A stretch of 64,000 bases of DNA from Oceanospirillaceae bacterium (lineage in GTDB: Bacteria > Pseudomonadota > Gammaproteobacteria > Pseudomonadales > Oceanobacteraceae), in the NCBI GenBank assembly GCA_002724925.1, contig PBQA01000013.1, forward strand, positions 62,001 to 126,000. Direction: 5' to 3'. The notes below the pieces were generated by a model. It worked only from the letters and a program-made list of their open reading frames with translations, ran no database searches and was not told the origin of the DNA. Shown one piece after another: positions 9,681 to 18,176 of the stretch. The translations under genes were made by a program, and so were the position numbers. Every line of letters begins with the position of its first letter. The stretch's first letter is position 1.

Positions 9681-11771
9681 TTATTCCTCTGAGAAGTCAT
9701 ACGTCATATCCGCCTTTGGCGGCTGCACGTAATATCCCTGAATAAAGTGAACGCTGTAGTGCCAGATATTGGCAACGGTGGATGAGCTTTCGATAAATGG
9801 CGCAATGCTGATTTTTCCGGCGTCGTGCACATCCCCAAGCAGATCTTTTAACGCCTTATTGCCACTTGCGTTATCGCCACCTATTTCGCGGATGTAAGAG
9901 CCATCGACTTTTACATAATCAATATCGACCTGTTGCAGCAGGCGCATCGGTTCAAGCTCGCAGCCGAACCGACTGACGGCAGTACTGATGCCAAGTGCCC
10001 GCACCAGATAACAGAATCGTTTTGCCGGTGCAGCGTGGCGGACGGCGTCCTCTTCTGAAAACTGGAAAATGATGGCGTTGTGATTGAGCCCGGCAGCTTT
10101 CAGCGCAACCTGAACCCAGGCGGGTAGCTTTTCATCACGCAGAGATGCTCCCGTAATATTGATGAACAGCTTGGTATCTTTGCCCTGTTTCTGACGTTCT
10201 GACAGAAGCTTGGTGGCATGCAGGATGACCCAGCGGTCCAGTTTACGTTTGAGGGTGTCGCTGACCTCGGCACTGTTTATGAAGGCGCCAGCCTGAGGGT
10301 CAGAAGCATCCGCTCCGGCCAGGCGCAGCAGTACTTCATAATGCTCTGCCTCATCACCGCGCATGCTGATCAGAGGCTGAAAGAGAAGACGTAACTGATT
10401 TCGCGACAGCGCGGTAGTTATCTGTTTTTCCATCGAGCGGGTCTGGCGCTCTTCGGACTTGTCTTCTGGCATAAACAGGTGGGCACTGCTGCTGACCTGC
10501 TTGTTCTCTTCGGCGGCGGCATCACAGGCAAGGTGTGCCTGTTGCAGAATCTCAGCTGGTGCAGGGCTGGCATCCGTGATAAGTGTGATACCAAGACTCA
10601 AGGTCGGCTGAACAGTGCGCTGCTCGAGATCGACGAGGAGGTTATTGACTGTGCTGATCAGCTTCTGAGCCTGCTGGCGGGCCTTTGCTGGGTCACCGCC
10701 AGGCATCATCCAGATAAAGGTGTCATCTGAAATTCGCGCCGTCACATCGTATTCGTGCGCGATACTGCTCAGGCACTGACTGATTTCCCGGATCACGGTA
10801 TCGCTGGCTTCAATACCAACATCCCGTCGGATGGCATCAAAGCCATTAATTTCTGCATATACCAGCGTGCTGAACTGCTTTTCCAGTACCGCGTGGTCGA
10901 CGGCCCGGGTCAGCCTTTCCAGGAAATATTCTTTGTTATGCAATTGAGTGACCGCGTCACGGTGTCGCAGCTCGGTCAGCTCCGCCGCTAACTCACTTTC
11001 TGTATCGCGTCGACTGATCTGAATCTGATTACAGGGTTCATCACTGTATGTCGCATCACTGAAGCTCATCGTCATCGGGAACTGCTCACCATCGGGCAGG
11101 ACACCGGTTGTTTCGAGCTCAAAGCTATCAGGAATGCCAGTCCGGTATTGCTTCAGAAAATCTTTAAAGCTCGCCTGACTGTCAGACGCGATCATGTCCA
11201 TGATGGGCATACCTTCGAGATCGTCGACCGATTCGTAACCGAACATCTCAAGGTAGGCTGAATTGGCATGAACATGCATACCGTCATGGATATAAGCGAT
11301 CGGATCACGAGAGCTTTCCAATAACATACGAGAGCGCTTCTCGGCGTCACGCAGCTTAACCTTTAACAGGCGAACTTCCTGGCGGCTGCGCAAATGCTCG
11401 ACTTCGCGGCGGATCGTCTGCATAAGGATATTGCTTTCATCGAAAGCAACGACAGCACTGGCACCCTTCGTCAACGCGCTTTCGAGAAGAGCGTTGCTTG
11501 AGTTCGCTGGGATCAGAATCAGTGGGATGTCATAGTTCAGGCGATGAATCTGGCTGAGCAGTTCAGTGAACTGAATGTTCTCAAGGTCCGGGTCGGCAAC
11601 TACAACGTCCCATTGTGCAGACTTCAGGGCTTCCTCAAACTGCTCATGTGTGATCACTGTCCGCGCACGCGTACTGAAACCGGAATTCCGCATCAGGCTG
11701 ACGAGTTGCTCTGCGTCGTTCTGAGTTTGCGTCAGTAACAGGAGTTGCAGTGTGTCACGGGATAGCGACAT
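9681..11771 (-). CDS. fimX: FimX-type c-di-GMP receptor (REC-PAS-GGDEF-EAL, degenerate)
   Basis: A 696-residue protein with an N-terminal receiver-like domain (about 8-130), a PAS domain (about 145-260), a GGDEF-like domain (about 265-430) and an EAL-like domain (about 445-690). Catalytic signatures are altered: the GGDEF position reads SDDTF and the EAL position reads EVL in HYEVLLRLAG. This is the pattern of P. aeruginosa FimX, which binds c-di-GMP through its EAL domain and promotes type IV pilus assembly and twitching. Length and position next to serB also match FimX. No pil genes are in this window. Catalytic inactivity is inferred from motif loss. Confidence 0.85.
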   Translation of the reverse strand: MSLSRDTLQLLLLTQTQNDAEQLVSLMRNSGFSTRARTVITHEQFEEALKSAQWDVVVADPDLENIQFTELLSQIHRLNYDIPLILIPANSSNALLESALTKGASAVVAFDESNILMQTIRREVEHLRSRQEVRLLKVKLRDAEKRSRMLLESSRDPIAYIHDGMHVHANSAYLEMFGYESVDDLEGMPIMDMIASDSQASFKDFLKQYRTGIPDSFELETTGVLPDGEQFPMTMSFSDATYSDEPCNQIQISRRDTESELAAELTELRHRDAVTQLHNKEYFLERLTRAVDHAVLEKQFSTLVYAEINGFDAIRRDVGIEASDTVIREISQCLSSIAHEYDVTARISDDTFIWMMPGGDPAKARQQAQKLISTVNNLLVDLEQRTVQPTLSLGITLITDASPAPAEILQQAHLACDAAAEENKQVSSSAHLFMPEDKSEERQTRSMEKQITTALSRNQLRLLFQPLISMRGDEAEHYEVLLRLAGADASDPQAGAFINSAEVSDTLKRKLDRWVILHATKLLSERQKQGKDTKLFINITGASLRDEKLPAWVQVALKAAGLNHNAIIFQFSEEDAVRHAAPAKRFCYLVRALGISTAVSRFGCELEPMRLLQQVDIDYVKVDGSYIREIGGDNASGNKALKDLLGDVHDAGKISIAPFIESSSTVANIWHYSVHFIQGYYVQPPKADMTYDFSEE

Positions 11772-11824
11772 GAGTAGACATACCTCGGTGAGAGAAAACC
11801 CAGAATTATAGGTGCTGTCGTATC

Positions 11825-11862
11825 AAAGAAAAACGGCATGGGTGACAAATTTTGTCACCCAT
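11825..11862 (-). terminator. Terminator after the PilZ-like gene
   Basis: ATGGGTGACAAA/TTTGTCACCCAT (11838-11862) forms a 12-bp stem. On the minus strand it is followed within a few bases by TTTTTC. It lies 9 bases beyond the stop of the PilZ-like gene and before fimX, so fimX probably has its own promoter. Confidence 0.75.
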
Positions 11863-11870
11863 TGGCCCGA

Positions 11871-13682
11871 TCAGAGTTTATTCCAGAGAGAATCAAAATC
11901 ATCTTCAATCAGAGCATCACCGACGCTGGTGGCTACCTGACGCTTCTGCTCTGATGATACACCCGACGCTCTGAACTGGAATTGCCCGAAGCTATTCGTA
12001 GATGCCAGGCTCTTACTCAGCTGATAGCGTCCACTAAGCTTCTCGTGCATCAATTCAATCTTGTTGCCGGTGCGGAACGGTACTCGCGGAAGAATGACGC
12101 TGGCAGGTTGTGCGATGGCTTTAATCGCAGGCAAAACCAAAGCTCGCATCTGTGGGCCATTGCTGCCGGTTTTTTGCAGCAGTCGGGCGATGCCGACTTC
12201 TGCTCGTGGCGCCAGCAGCTCAACACCGAGTTGAGTGCCCTGGCCTCTCAGGTGACGAATCCAGCGAATCGCTCCGACAGACCAATGGCGTACACCGCGC
12301 TCCTGAATGCCGATCAGCTCACCCGCCTGAATAGCGCTCGGTAGCTCACCTTTCCATTGCAGGCAGTAACCACCCGGGCTGGTGTTAATCAGAATAACGC
12401 CATAGCTGCTGTAGCGGGTTTTGGGTTCGCTGTTTTCTTCTTCTTCGACCTGATGGCGGTTAATGAACTCAATAGCATCGAGGTTCATCGCTTTGTTGTC
12501 AGGCATACGTGAGCCACCGGCATCAAAGGCGTCTGCCCAGACATCGTCAGACACGGTGGCTCCGGTATCTACAGACTTACCCGCAGGACCTTGTTCAACA
12601 GGCTTCATCTTCAGAGAAACCTGATCAAAATCTCGCTTTCCTGCGGTGTAATAGTGCAACGCAGACAAGCCGACGCAGACGCTGAGTTGACCGTCGGTAG
12701 GCACGCGACGGAATGAACGCTGCCAGTGAATTCCCCAGGATTGAATGGTATGGGAAATCAACGTCTCGCTGGTCTTATCCGGCACGATGATCCGGCCGTC
12801 ACTGCCTGCAGAGGAATATAACTTAAGCGCCTGAACGAGCTTTTGAGTATTCAGGCTGCGGAAATTCATTTTCTGATTATCACGCAGGTGCTGGCGATAC
12901 TGACCCGGCCGGTCACGATGGAGGTTGATGATAAACAGCGCACTCTCATCATCTGCCGGTGTAAGTTCAACGAGAGGTGCCCAGTGTTCACAGACCTCAT
13001 ACAGCTGAGCCAGATCCTGCTGACGCAGGTTGCTGGGTTTCGCTGTACCCAGAAGATGTACACGGACAAAAGCGTCACGGATCGTCGATTTATGAACGTA
13101 CCGCGCCTGTTGATCTTCAATGGTGATGTTTTCAAGACGGCGCGCTTCGGCCATCAGGTAAATCTGGTTAACGTCGAGCCAGGTTCTGTCAGGCGGCTGA
13201 AAGTACAGCTGGTACGCACGCAGAATAATCTGACTGCTGTCGACGATCGCGCGGTGGATGGCCGGTGCGAAATGCTTGGGTGGGCGGTCACCGGCGCCAA
13301 GCAGATCGACGCTATGTGCAACGACCATTTTGTAGCCCGTAGCAAGATGCCCTTGCAACGCCTGACTCAGATTGGCGATTTTAAGTTGCTTGTCGTTCAG
13401 AGAGACAGAAGACTGCAGAAAGTGCTTATTCAGCACCTTACACACGGAATGTATGTAGGGACGGATAACTTCGAGCAGTTCAAAGCGCTGAGCTGGAGGG
13501 CAGCTGAGGGCGTTCAGCTCGCGAATCGCTTGATACAGGCGTCGGGATGCTTCTCCTGTATTTGCCATGGGCAGACTTTTGGCCCACTGTGAGAACGCCG
13601 GAAGCCCCGCACCACAGAACGACAACTCGCTTTGAGTTGCATTCGGGATATGCAATGTTATCGGTGTGCTCTGGCTGTCCAT
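11871..13682 (-). CDS. Large protein with C-terminal PilZ-like domain (PA4958 type)
   Basis: A 603-residue cytoplasmic protein. Most of it (1-400) is a helical region without a family I can name, beginning with a hydrophilic N-terminus. Near residues 425-510 is a PilZ-like fold: YGVILINTSPGGYCLQW, later VGAIRWIRH and TQLGVELLAP. The N-x-S-x-G-G half of the c-di-GMP motif is present, but no clear RxxxR is seen before it, so ligand binding is uncertain. In P. aeruginosa a protein of the same kind (PA4958) lies between fimX and psd. Here it precedes fimX on the same strand, suggesting a shared role in pilus or surface signalling. Confidence 0.75.
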   Translation of the reverse strand: MDSQSTPITLHIPNATQSELSFCGAGLPAFSQWAKSLPMANTGEASRRLYQAIRELNALSCPPAQRFELLEVIRPYIHSVCKVLNKHFLQSSVSLNDKQLKIANLSQALQGHLATGYKMVVAHSVDLLGAGDRPPKHFAPAIHRAIVDSSQIILRAYQLYFQPPDRTWLDVNQIYLMAEARRLENITIEDQQARYVHKSTIRDAFVRVHLLGTAKPSNLRQQDLAQLYEVCEHWAPLVELTPADDESALFIINLHRDRPGQYRQHLRDNQKMNFRSLNTQKLVQALKLYSSAGSDGRIIVPDKTSETLISHTIQSWGIHWQRSFRRVPTDGQLSVCVGLSALHYYTAGKRDFDQVSLKMKPVEQGPAGKSVDTGATVSDDVWADAFDAGGSRMPDNKAMNLDAIEFINRHQVEEEENSEPKTRYSSYGVILINTSPGGYCLQWKGELPSAIQAGELIGIQERGVRHWSVGAIRWIRHLRGQGTQLGVELLAPRAEVGIARLLQKTGSNGPQMRALVLPAIKAIAQPASVILPRVPFRTGNKIELMHEKLSGRYQLSKSLASTNSFGQFQFRASGVSSEQKRQVATSVGDALIEDDFDSLWNKL

Positions 13683-13833
13683 GCGATCCTGCTGTTAACT
13701 TTCGGGGTTAGCGATTTATATAGCCTCTATGGCGTGTTTTTTCCAGCAACTACACGACATTTAACCGTTTCAAATGAGAAATGTGAATTTCTTTTACATG
13801 AACTGACTACGCTATCACAAAATAGCGGTCAGA

Positions 13834-14862
13834 TCAGGCCAGAACGGGATGGGGACGCTTGTAGGGGTCACCCGGCACTTCTCTCACAAGTTGTGGGACA
13901 AGGTAGCCAGGCAATTGTTCTCTGATGCCCAGATAGAGAGCGGTGGCTTCCTTGTCGCTGACGAAATAATGCTGCGTCCCTTCAACTTTATCTGGTAGGT
14001 GAAGGTAATAGGGTAGTACCCCCATTGTAAAGAGCTTCTGGCTTAATTCGGCCAAAATAACAATGTCATCATTAACGCCCTGCAGCAGTACGCTCTGGTT
14101 GAGCAGAGTGACACCACTATTTCTGAGTTCCCGCAGGCGGTCCCTATGCAGACTGGTCAGTTCATTTGGATGATTTACATGGAGTACCATGGCGTTATCG
14201 CAGCGGGTGTTGCTGAGAGTATTCTGAAGCTCAGCAGTCAGCCGTTGCGGAATAACCACAGGCAGACGAGTGTGTATGCGAATCCGTCGGACGTGGTTTA
14301 TCTCATCGATGGCCGCAATCAGATCGGCAAGCGCTGAATCCTGGAGCATGAGTGGGTCACCGCCGCTGAGAATGACTTCGGTGATGCTTGAATCGCTGCG
14401 AATATAGTCCAGAGCCGAGTTTCGCTCATCACGACTTAAGCGGTTATCAGCGTAATCGAAGTGCCTTCGGAAGCAGTAGCGGCAATTTACGGCGCACCCT
14501 GTGGCTGCGAGCATCAGCACCCGGCCCTGATACTTGTGAATAATTCCCGGGCGTATATTGGTCTGACGCTCGGCCAGTGGATCACTGCTGTAGCCCGGCA
14601 AGTCAGAAGCATCGGCCTCACTGCCGGTGGGCAATACTTGCCGCAGCAAAGGGTCATTCCGATCGCCGCGGGCCATCTGATCAGCAAACGGACGTGGGAC
14701 CAACAAAGGAAACGTCAGTGCAGGGTGGCCTGCCTTCAGAGCCGTCCCGGCCGGTATGTCCAGATAGCTGAGCAGGCGCTCACCGTCACGGAAAGAGTCA
14801 GCGAGAATCTGTCGCCAATCCTGCATCTCTACAGGCGGCTCTGTTCGCGTTATGATACGCAC
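13834..14862 (-). CDS. epmB: EF-P (R)-beta-lysine 2,3-aminomutase
   Basis: A radical-SAM enzyme that converts lysine to (R)-beta-lysine for modification of elongation factor P. The cluster-binding motif is CAVNCRYCFRRHF near residue 120, followed by the family's LSGGDPLM. Length (342) is right for EpmB and shorter than clostridial lysine aminomutases. Start is GTG at 14862, only 35 bases from the divergent efp start. The arrangement epmB facing efp-epmA gives the function directly. Confidence 0.95.
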   Translation of the reverse strand: MRIITRTEPPVEMQDWRQILADSFRDGERLLSYLDIPAGTALKAGHPALTFPLLVPRPFADQMARGDRNDPLLRQVLPTGSEADASDLPGYSSDPLAERQTNIRPGIIHKYQGRVLMLAATGCAVNCRYCFRRHFDYADNRLSRDERNSALDYIRSDSSITEVILSGGDPLMLQDSALADLIAAIDEINHVRRIRIHTRLPVVIPQRLTAELQNTLSNTRCDNAMVLHVNHPNELTSLHRDRLRELRNSGVTLLNQSVLLQGVNDDIVILAELSQKLFTMGVLPYYLHLPDKVEGTQHYFVSDKEATALYLGIREQLPGYLVPQLVREVPGDPYKRPHPVLA

Positions 14863-14897
14863 CTTAATTTATTACCTGACAGTAAGCGGAAGTCAAA

Positions 14898-15464
14898 ATG
14901 GCTAACTATTCTACCAACGAATTTAAATCGGGTCTCAAAGTGATGCTCGACAATGAGCCGTGCTCCATTGTGGAAAACGAGTACGTCAAGCCGGGCAAGG
15001 GCCAGGCATTCAATCGCGTCAAGCTCCGTAACCTGCGTAACGGTCGCGTTCTTGAGAAAACCTTCAAGTCAGGTGACAGCCTGGAAGGTGCCGACGTGAT
15101 GGAAGTGGATATGGAATACCTCTACACCGACGGTGAATTCTGGCACTTCATGGCAACGGACGGTTCGTTCGAACAGCACGGCGCATCTCAGGAAGCTGTT
15201 GGCGACACCGTTAAGTGGCTGAAAGAGCAGGACGTATACACGGTTATTCTGTTCAACGGTGCTGTTCTGACCGTTGCTCCGCCTAACTTCGTCGAGCTGG
15301 AAGTTGTCGAAACCGATCCGGGCGTGAAAGGCGACACTGCAAACGGTGGCAGCAAGCCAGCAACCCTGTCGACGGGTGCTGTGGTGAAAGTCCCGCTGTT
15401 CATCAACATCGGTGAAGTGCTGAAGATCGATACCCGCTCGGGTGAATACGTCGGCCGTGCCTGA
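14898..15464 (+). CDS. efp: Translation elongation factor P
   Basis: Relieves ribosome stalling at proline runs by entering next to the P site. The 188-residue protein has the three-barrel EF-P layout. The modified lysine is Lys34, in [11 protein letters not shown], exactly where EpmA and EpmB act. The C-terminal barrel ends [17 protein letters not shown] ribosome site precedes the ATG. Its last 23 bases overlap the start of epmA. Confidence 0.98.
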   Translation: MANYSTNEFKSGLKVMLDNEPCSIVENEYVKPGKGQAFNRVKLRNLRNGRVLEKTFKSGDSLEGADVMEVDMEYLYTDGEFWHFMATDGSFEQHGASQEAVGDTVKWLKEQDVYTVILFNGAVLTVAPPNFVELEVVETDPGVKGDTANGGSKPATLSTGAVVKVPLFINIGEVLKIDTRSGEYVGRA

Positions 15465-16389
15465 TACGCGCTGGCAACCCTCTTGCGATCGGGCAGCTCT
15501 GGCTGCCCGATCTGCGTTTTATCGTACCATTCGCGAGTTCTTCCATTCCCGGAATGTGCTCGAAGTCGACACGCCCCTATTGTGTGCTGCGCCAGTATCT
15601 GACCCTAATATTGAGCCAGTGCAGACGTGCGAAGGGCGTTGGCTTCATACCTCGCCTGAATACGCGATGAAGCGACTGCTGTGCGCGGGCAGTGGTGATA
15701 TCTGGCAGTTATGCAAGGTATTCCGGGCAGGTGAAGCCGGACAACGCCACAATCCCGAATTCAGCATGCTGGAGTGGTATCGCACAGGCTGGGATCTTCA
15801 GCAGCTTATGGATGAAGTACGCGATCTGGTGCAGACGTTATTTGCATCGCGCTGGTCTGAGTTGCCTGAGATCCGCCTGAGTTATGCTGCTGCAGTAAAA
15901 CAATACGCAGGGTTCGATGTGCACGCTTCCAGTGACGCGGATATTGCTCAGGTCGGCCAGCAGGCCGCGGGCAATGATCTCGATCTTAATCGTGACGGCT
16001 GGCTCGATATCATTATGAGTCACATGGTTGAGCCGGCGTTACCCAAAGACACTCTGGTGTTTATTTCAGAGTTTCCTGCGAGTCAGGCGGCGTTAGCGAA
16101 AGTCACGACAGGTGCAGAAGGATATTCTGTCGCTCAGCGTTTTGAGCTGTTTTTTAACGGCACTGAGCTGGCAAATGGGTATGACGAACTGATCGACGCT
16201 GAAGAGCAGCGCCGTCGCTTTGAAAAAGAAGCGAATGATCGTCCGATCGATGAAAATCTGCTTGCGGCTATTGCACATGGGTTGCCCGAGTGCTCTGGTG
16301 TGGCAATGGGCGTAGACCGTTTATTGATGCACCTGCTGCAGGCCGGGCGCATCAGCGATGTGCTCAGTTTTGACTGGTCAAAGGCCTGA
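15442..16389 (+). CDS. epmA: EF-P--(R)-beta-lysine ligase
   Basis: A truncated class II lysyl-tRNA synthetase paralogue that attaches beta-lysine to Lys34 of EF-P. It lacks the anticodon-binding domain. Synthetase motifs are visible: [30 protein letters not shown] and the C-terminal [13 protein letters not shown]. The GTG at 15442 gives 315 residues; a second GTG at 15457 (starting VPDTRW) also aligns with the E. coli start and cannot be excluded. Either start lies inside efp, so translation is probably coupled. epmC, which hydroxylates the modified EF-P in E. coli, is not in the window. Confidence 0.94.
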   Translation: MNTSAVPDTRWQPSCDRAALAARSAFYRTIREFFHSRNVLEVDTPLLCAAPVSDPNIEPVQTCEGRWLHTSPEYAMKRLLCAGSGDIWQLCKVFRAGEAGQRHNPEFSMLEWYRTGWDLQQLMDEVRDLVQTLFASRWSELPEIRLSYAAAVKQYAGFDVHASSDADIAQVGQQAAGNDLDLNRDGWLDIIMSHMVEPALPKDTLVFISEFPASQAALAKVTTGAEGYSVAQRFELFFNGTELANGYDELIDAEEQRRRFEKEANDRPIDENLLAAIAHGLPECSGVAMGVDRLLMHLLQAGRISDVLSFDWSKA

Positions 16390-16410
16390 TCTCTGAAAGA
16401 TCAGGCTTTT
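16384..16410 (+). terminator. Terminator of efp-epmA
   Basis: GCCTGATCT/AGATCAGGC with a five-base loop is followed by TTTT. The stem includes the epmA stop codon. psd ends just beyond on the other strand. Confidence 0.75.
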
Positions 16411-16413
16411 GTG

Positions 16414-17271
16414 TCAGGCCAGGTCGGCTATGGCCTCACCCATACGTACCGGTGCGCCCGCTTCGAACGTATCGTTCCAGTCGACGACACCTTTCGGGTG
16501 ACACAGGATCACGGTTGAGCCGAGTTTAAAGCGGCCCATTTCGGCGCCTTTTTCCAGAGACACATCAACAGGTGCGCCGTACTCGCTGACCTTCAGCTCG
16601 CGTCTTGGGGGAGCGATATGCCCCGCCCAGACGGTTTCAACGGCGGCGACAATCATGGCACCGACGAGCACCATCGCCATCGGACCTTTATCGGTATCAA
16701 AAATACAGACCACGCGCTCGTTACGTGCAAACAGACGCGGCACATTTTCTGCGGTTACCTGATTGACTGAAAACAGATCGCCCGGGACATAAATCATGTC
16801 ACGCAGCTTACCCGCCATTGGCATGTGCACACGGTGGTAATCTTTCGGCGACAGATAAATGGTTGCGAACTCGCCGCCCATAAAAGGTGCAGCGCGTTTG
16901 GCGTCTCCGCCGAGTAATTCAGTCAGGCAATAATCCTGACCTTTGGCCTGAAAAATACGACCATCAACGATTTCACCCCGTTGTGATACGGCGCCGTCAG
17001 CAGGTGAGGACAGCACAGACGCGTCACCTTCGATCGGGCGTGCACCATCAATTAATTCGCGTGTGAAAAAGTCGTTAAAGCAGGAGAATTCAGACGCTGA
17101 CTGGCGCTGAGCCTCACTCATGTTGACGCCGAATTTTTTGATGAACAGATTGATCAGCGGATTTTTCACCCATTCCATTTCAGCCTCTGCCAGAGCGCCC
17201 ACTGCGCGAGAGAGCAGGTGTTGTGGAACAACATACTGACTGGCGATAAACAGACTGTCTTTAATACTCAT
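16414..17271 (-). CDS. psd: Phosphatidylserine decarboxylase proenzyme
   Basis: Makes phosphatidylethanolamine at the inner membrane. The 285-residue proenzyme has the self-cleavage site LGST (GRFKLGSTVILCHPKG) near residue 250, where the serine becomes the pyruvoyl group. The pocket motif DYHRVHMP lies near 145. It follows rhdA by 11 bases on the same strand and is probably co-transcribed, as in P. aeruginosa. Confidence 0.96.
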   Translation of the reverse strand: MSIKDSLFIASQYVVPQHLLSRAVGALAEAEMEWVKNPLINLFIKKFGVNMSEAQRQSASEFSCFNDFFTRELIDGARPIEGDASVLSSPADGAVSQRGEIVDGRIFQAKGQDYCLTELLGGDAKRAAPFMGGEFATIYLSPKDYHRVHMPMAGKLRDMIYVPGDLFSVNQVTAENVPRLFARNERVVCIFDTDKGPMAMVLVGAMIVAAVETVWAGHIAPPRRELKVSEYGAPVDVSLEKGAEMGRFKLGSTVILCHPKGVVDWNDTFEAGAPVRMGEAIADLA

Positions 17272-17282
17272 TGGGTCATCTC

Positions 17283-18110
17283 TTAATTAGGTTCAGTACC
17301 GGTTACGACCGGGGTGTTCTCGTCATTGCCCCACTCGGACCATGAACCAGCGTAACCCCGGATATCAAATCCAAGAATTTTGCCGACCAGATAGGTATAG
17401 CCTGAGCGGTGATGGGTCTGGCAATGCGTAGCAATTCGTTTACTACCGTCAATGCCCATGTCTGACAGTAAGGTGCGGAAAGCATTCAGATCTTTAATGC
17501 GTAGGCCACGATCTTTATCCATGCCCAGTGTCCATTCGTAGTTAACCGCACCCGGGATGTGTCCACCGCGCGCTGAAATCACTTTTTCACCCGTGTACTC
17601 AGCGGCTGAGCGTGCGTCCCAGATGGCAAAGTCTGGCTTACCCAGGTTGTCGAGTACCTGAGCTTTAGTGAACGTGGCATTTTCATTGATGGCGGTGATT
17701 TTATAATCTGAAGAACGTGGAGTAACTTCACCAGATTCTTCGGGTAACCCTTCCTGACGCCAGGCGACGATACCACCGTTAACGTAGGAATATTTCGTAT
17801 GGCCAATGCAGTCTAGCACCCAGATCAGGCGTCCGGCCCAGCCGCCGCCTTCATCGTCTGAGCAGATGACGTGTGTCTCTGCTGTCAGCCCCAGCTCGCT
17901 GAATACAGTCTCAAGTTCAGACATCTCTGGGAGCAGGCCTGGCACTGGTGTGCCAGGACGCTGCAGGCGTTTAAAGTCGAGATGAACGGCCCCCGGGATG
18001 TGACCTTCCATAAAGGTCTCGGCCTTGCTTTGGTCAATGATCAGGACGTTATCGAGCGGCAACAGGTCAGCCAGTTGCTCTGGCTCAAGCAATAAAGGGA
18101 GATCAGCCAT
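17283..18110 (-). CDS. rhdA: Thiosulfate sulfurtransferase (rhodanese, RhdA type)
   Basis: A two-domain rhodanese of 275 residues. The inactive N-terminal domain covers about 1-140. The C-terminal domain carries the active loop CQTHHRS near residue 230, the loop sequence known from Azotobacter RhdA and different from the CRKG loop of many rhodaneses. It transfers sulfane sulfur from thiosulfate to thiophilic acceptors in the cytosol. It is upstream of psd, in the order found in pseudomonads. Confidence 0.92.
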   Translation of the reverse strand: MADLPLLLEPEQLADLLPLDNVLIIDQSKAETFMEGHIPGAVHLDFKRLQRPGTPVPGLLPEMSELETVFSELGLTAETHVICSDDEGGGWAGRLIWVLDCIGHTKYSYVNGGIVAWRQEGLPEESGEVTPRSSDYKITAINENATFTKAQVLDNLGKPDFAIWDARSAAEYTGEKVISARGGHIPGAVNYEWTLGMDKDRGLRIKDLNAFRTLLSDMGIDGSKRIATHCQTHHRSGYTYLVGKILGFDIRGYAGSWSEWGNDENTPVVTGTEPN

Positions 18111-18176
18111 GGGTGGGTCACTCAGCTAGTTGTTTCGTTGGCACGAAGTGTATCTGAGAGACCACCCTGTGTCAGG

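Noticed and set aside
12843-13592. 249-residue plus-strand reading frame inside the PilZ-like gene
   Set aside because: It is fully antisense to a well-supported gene, has no ribosome site and no recognisable motif.
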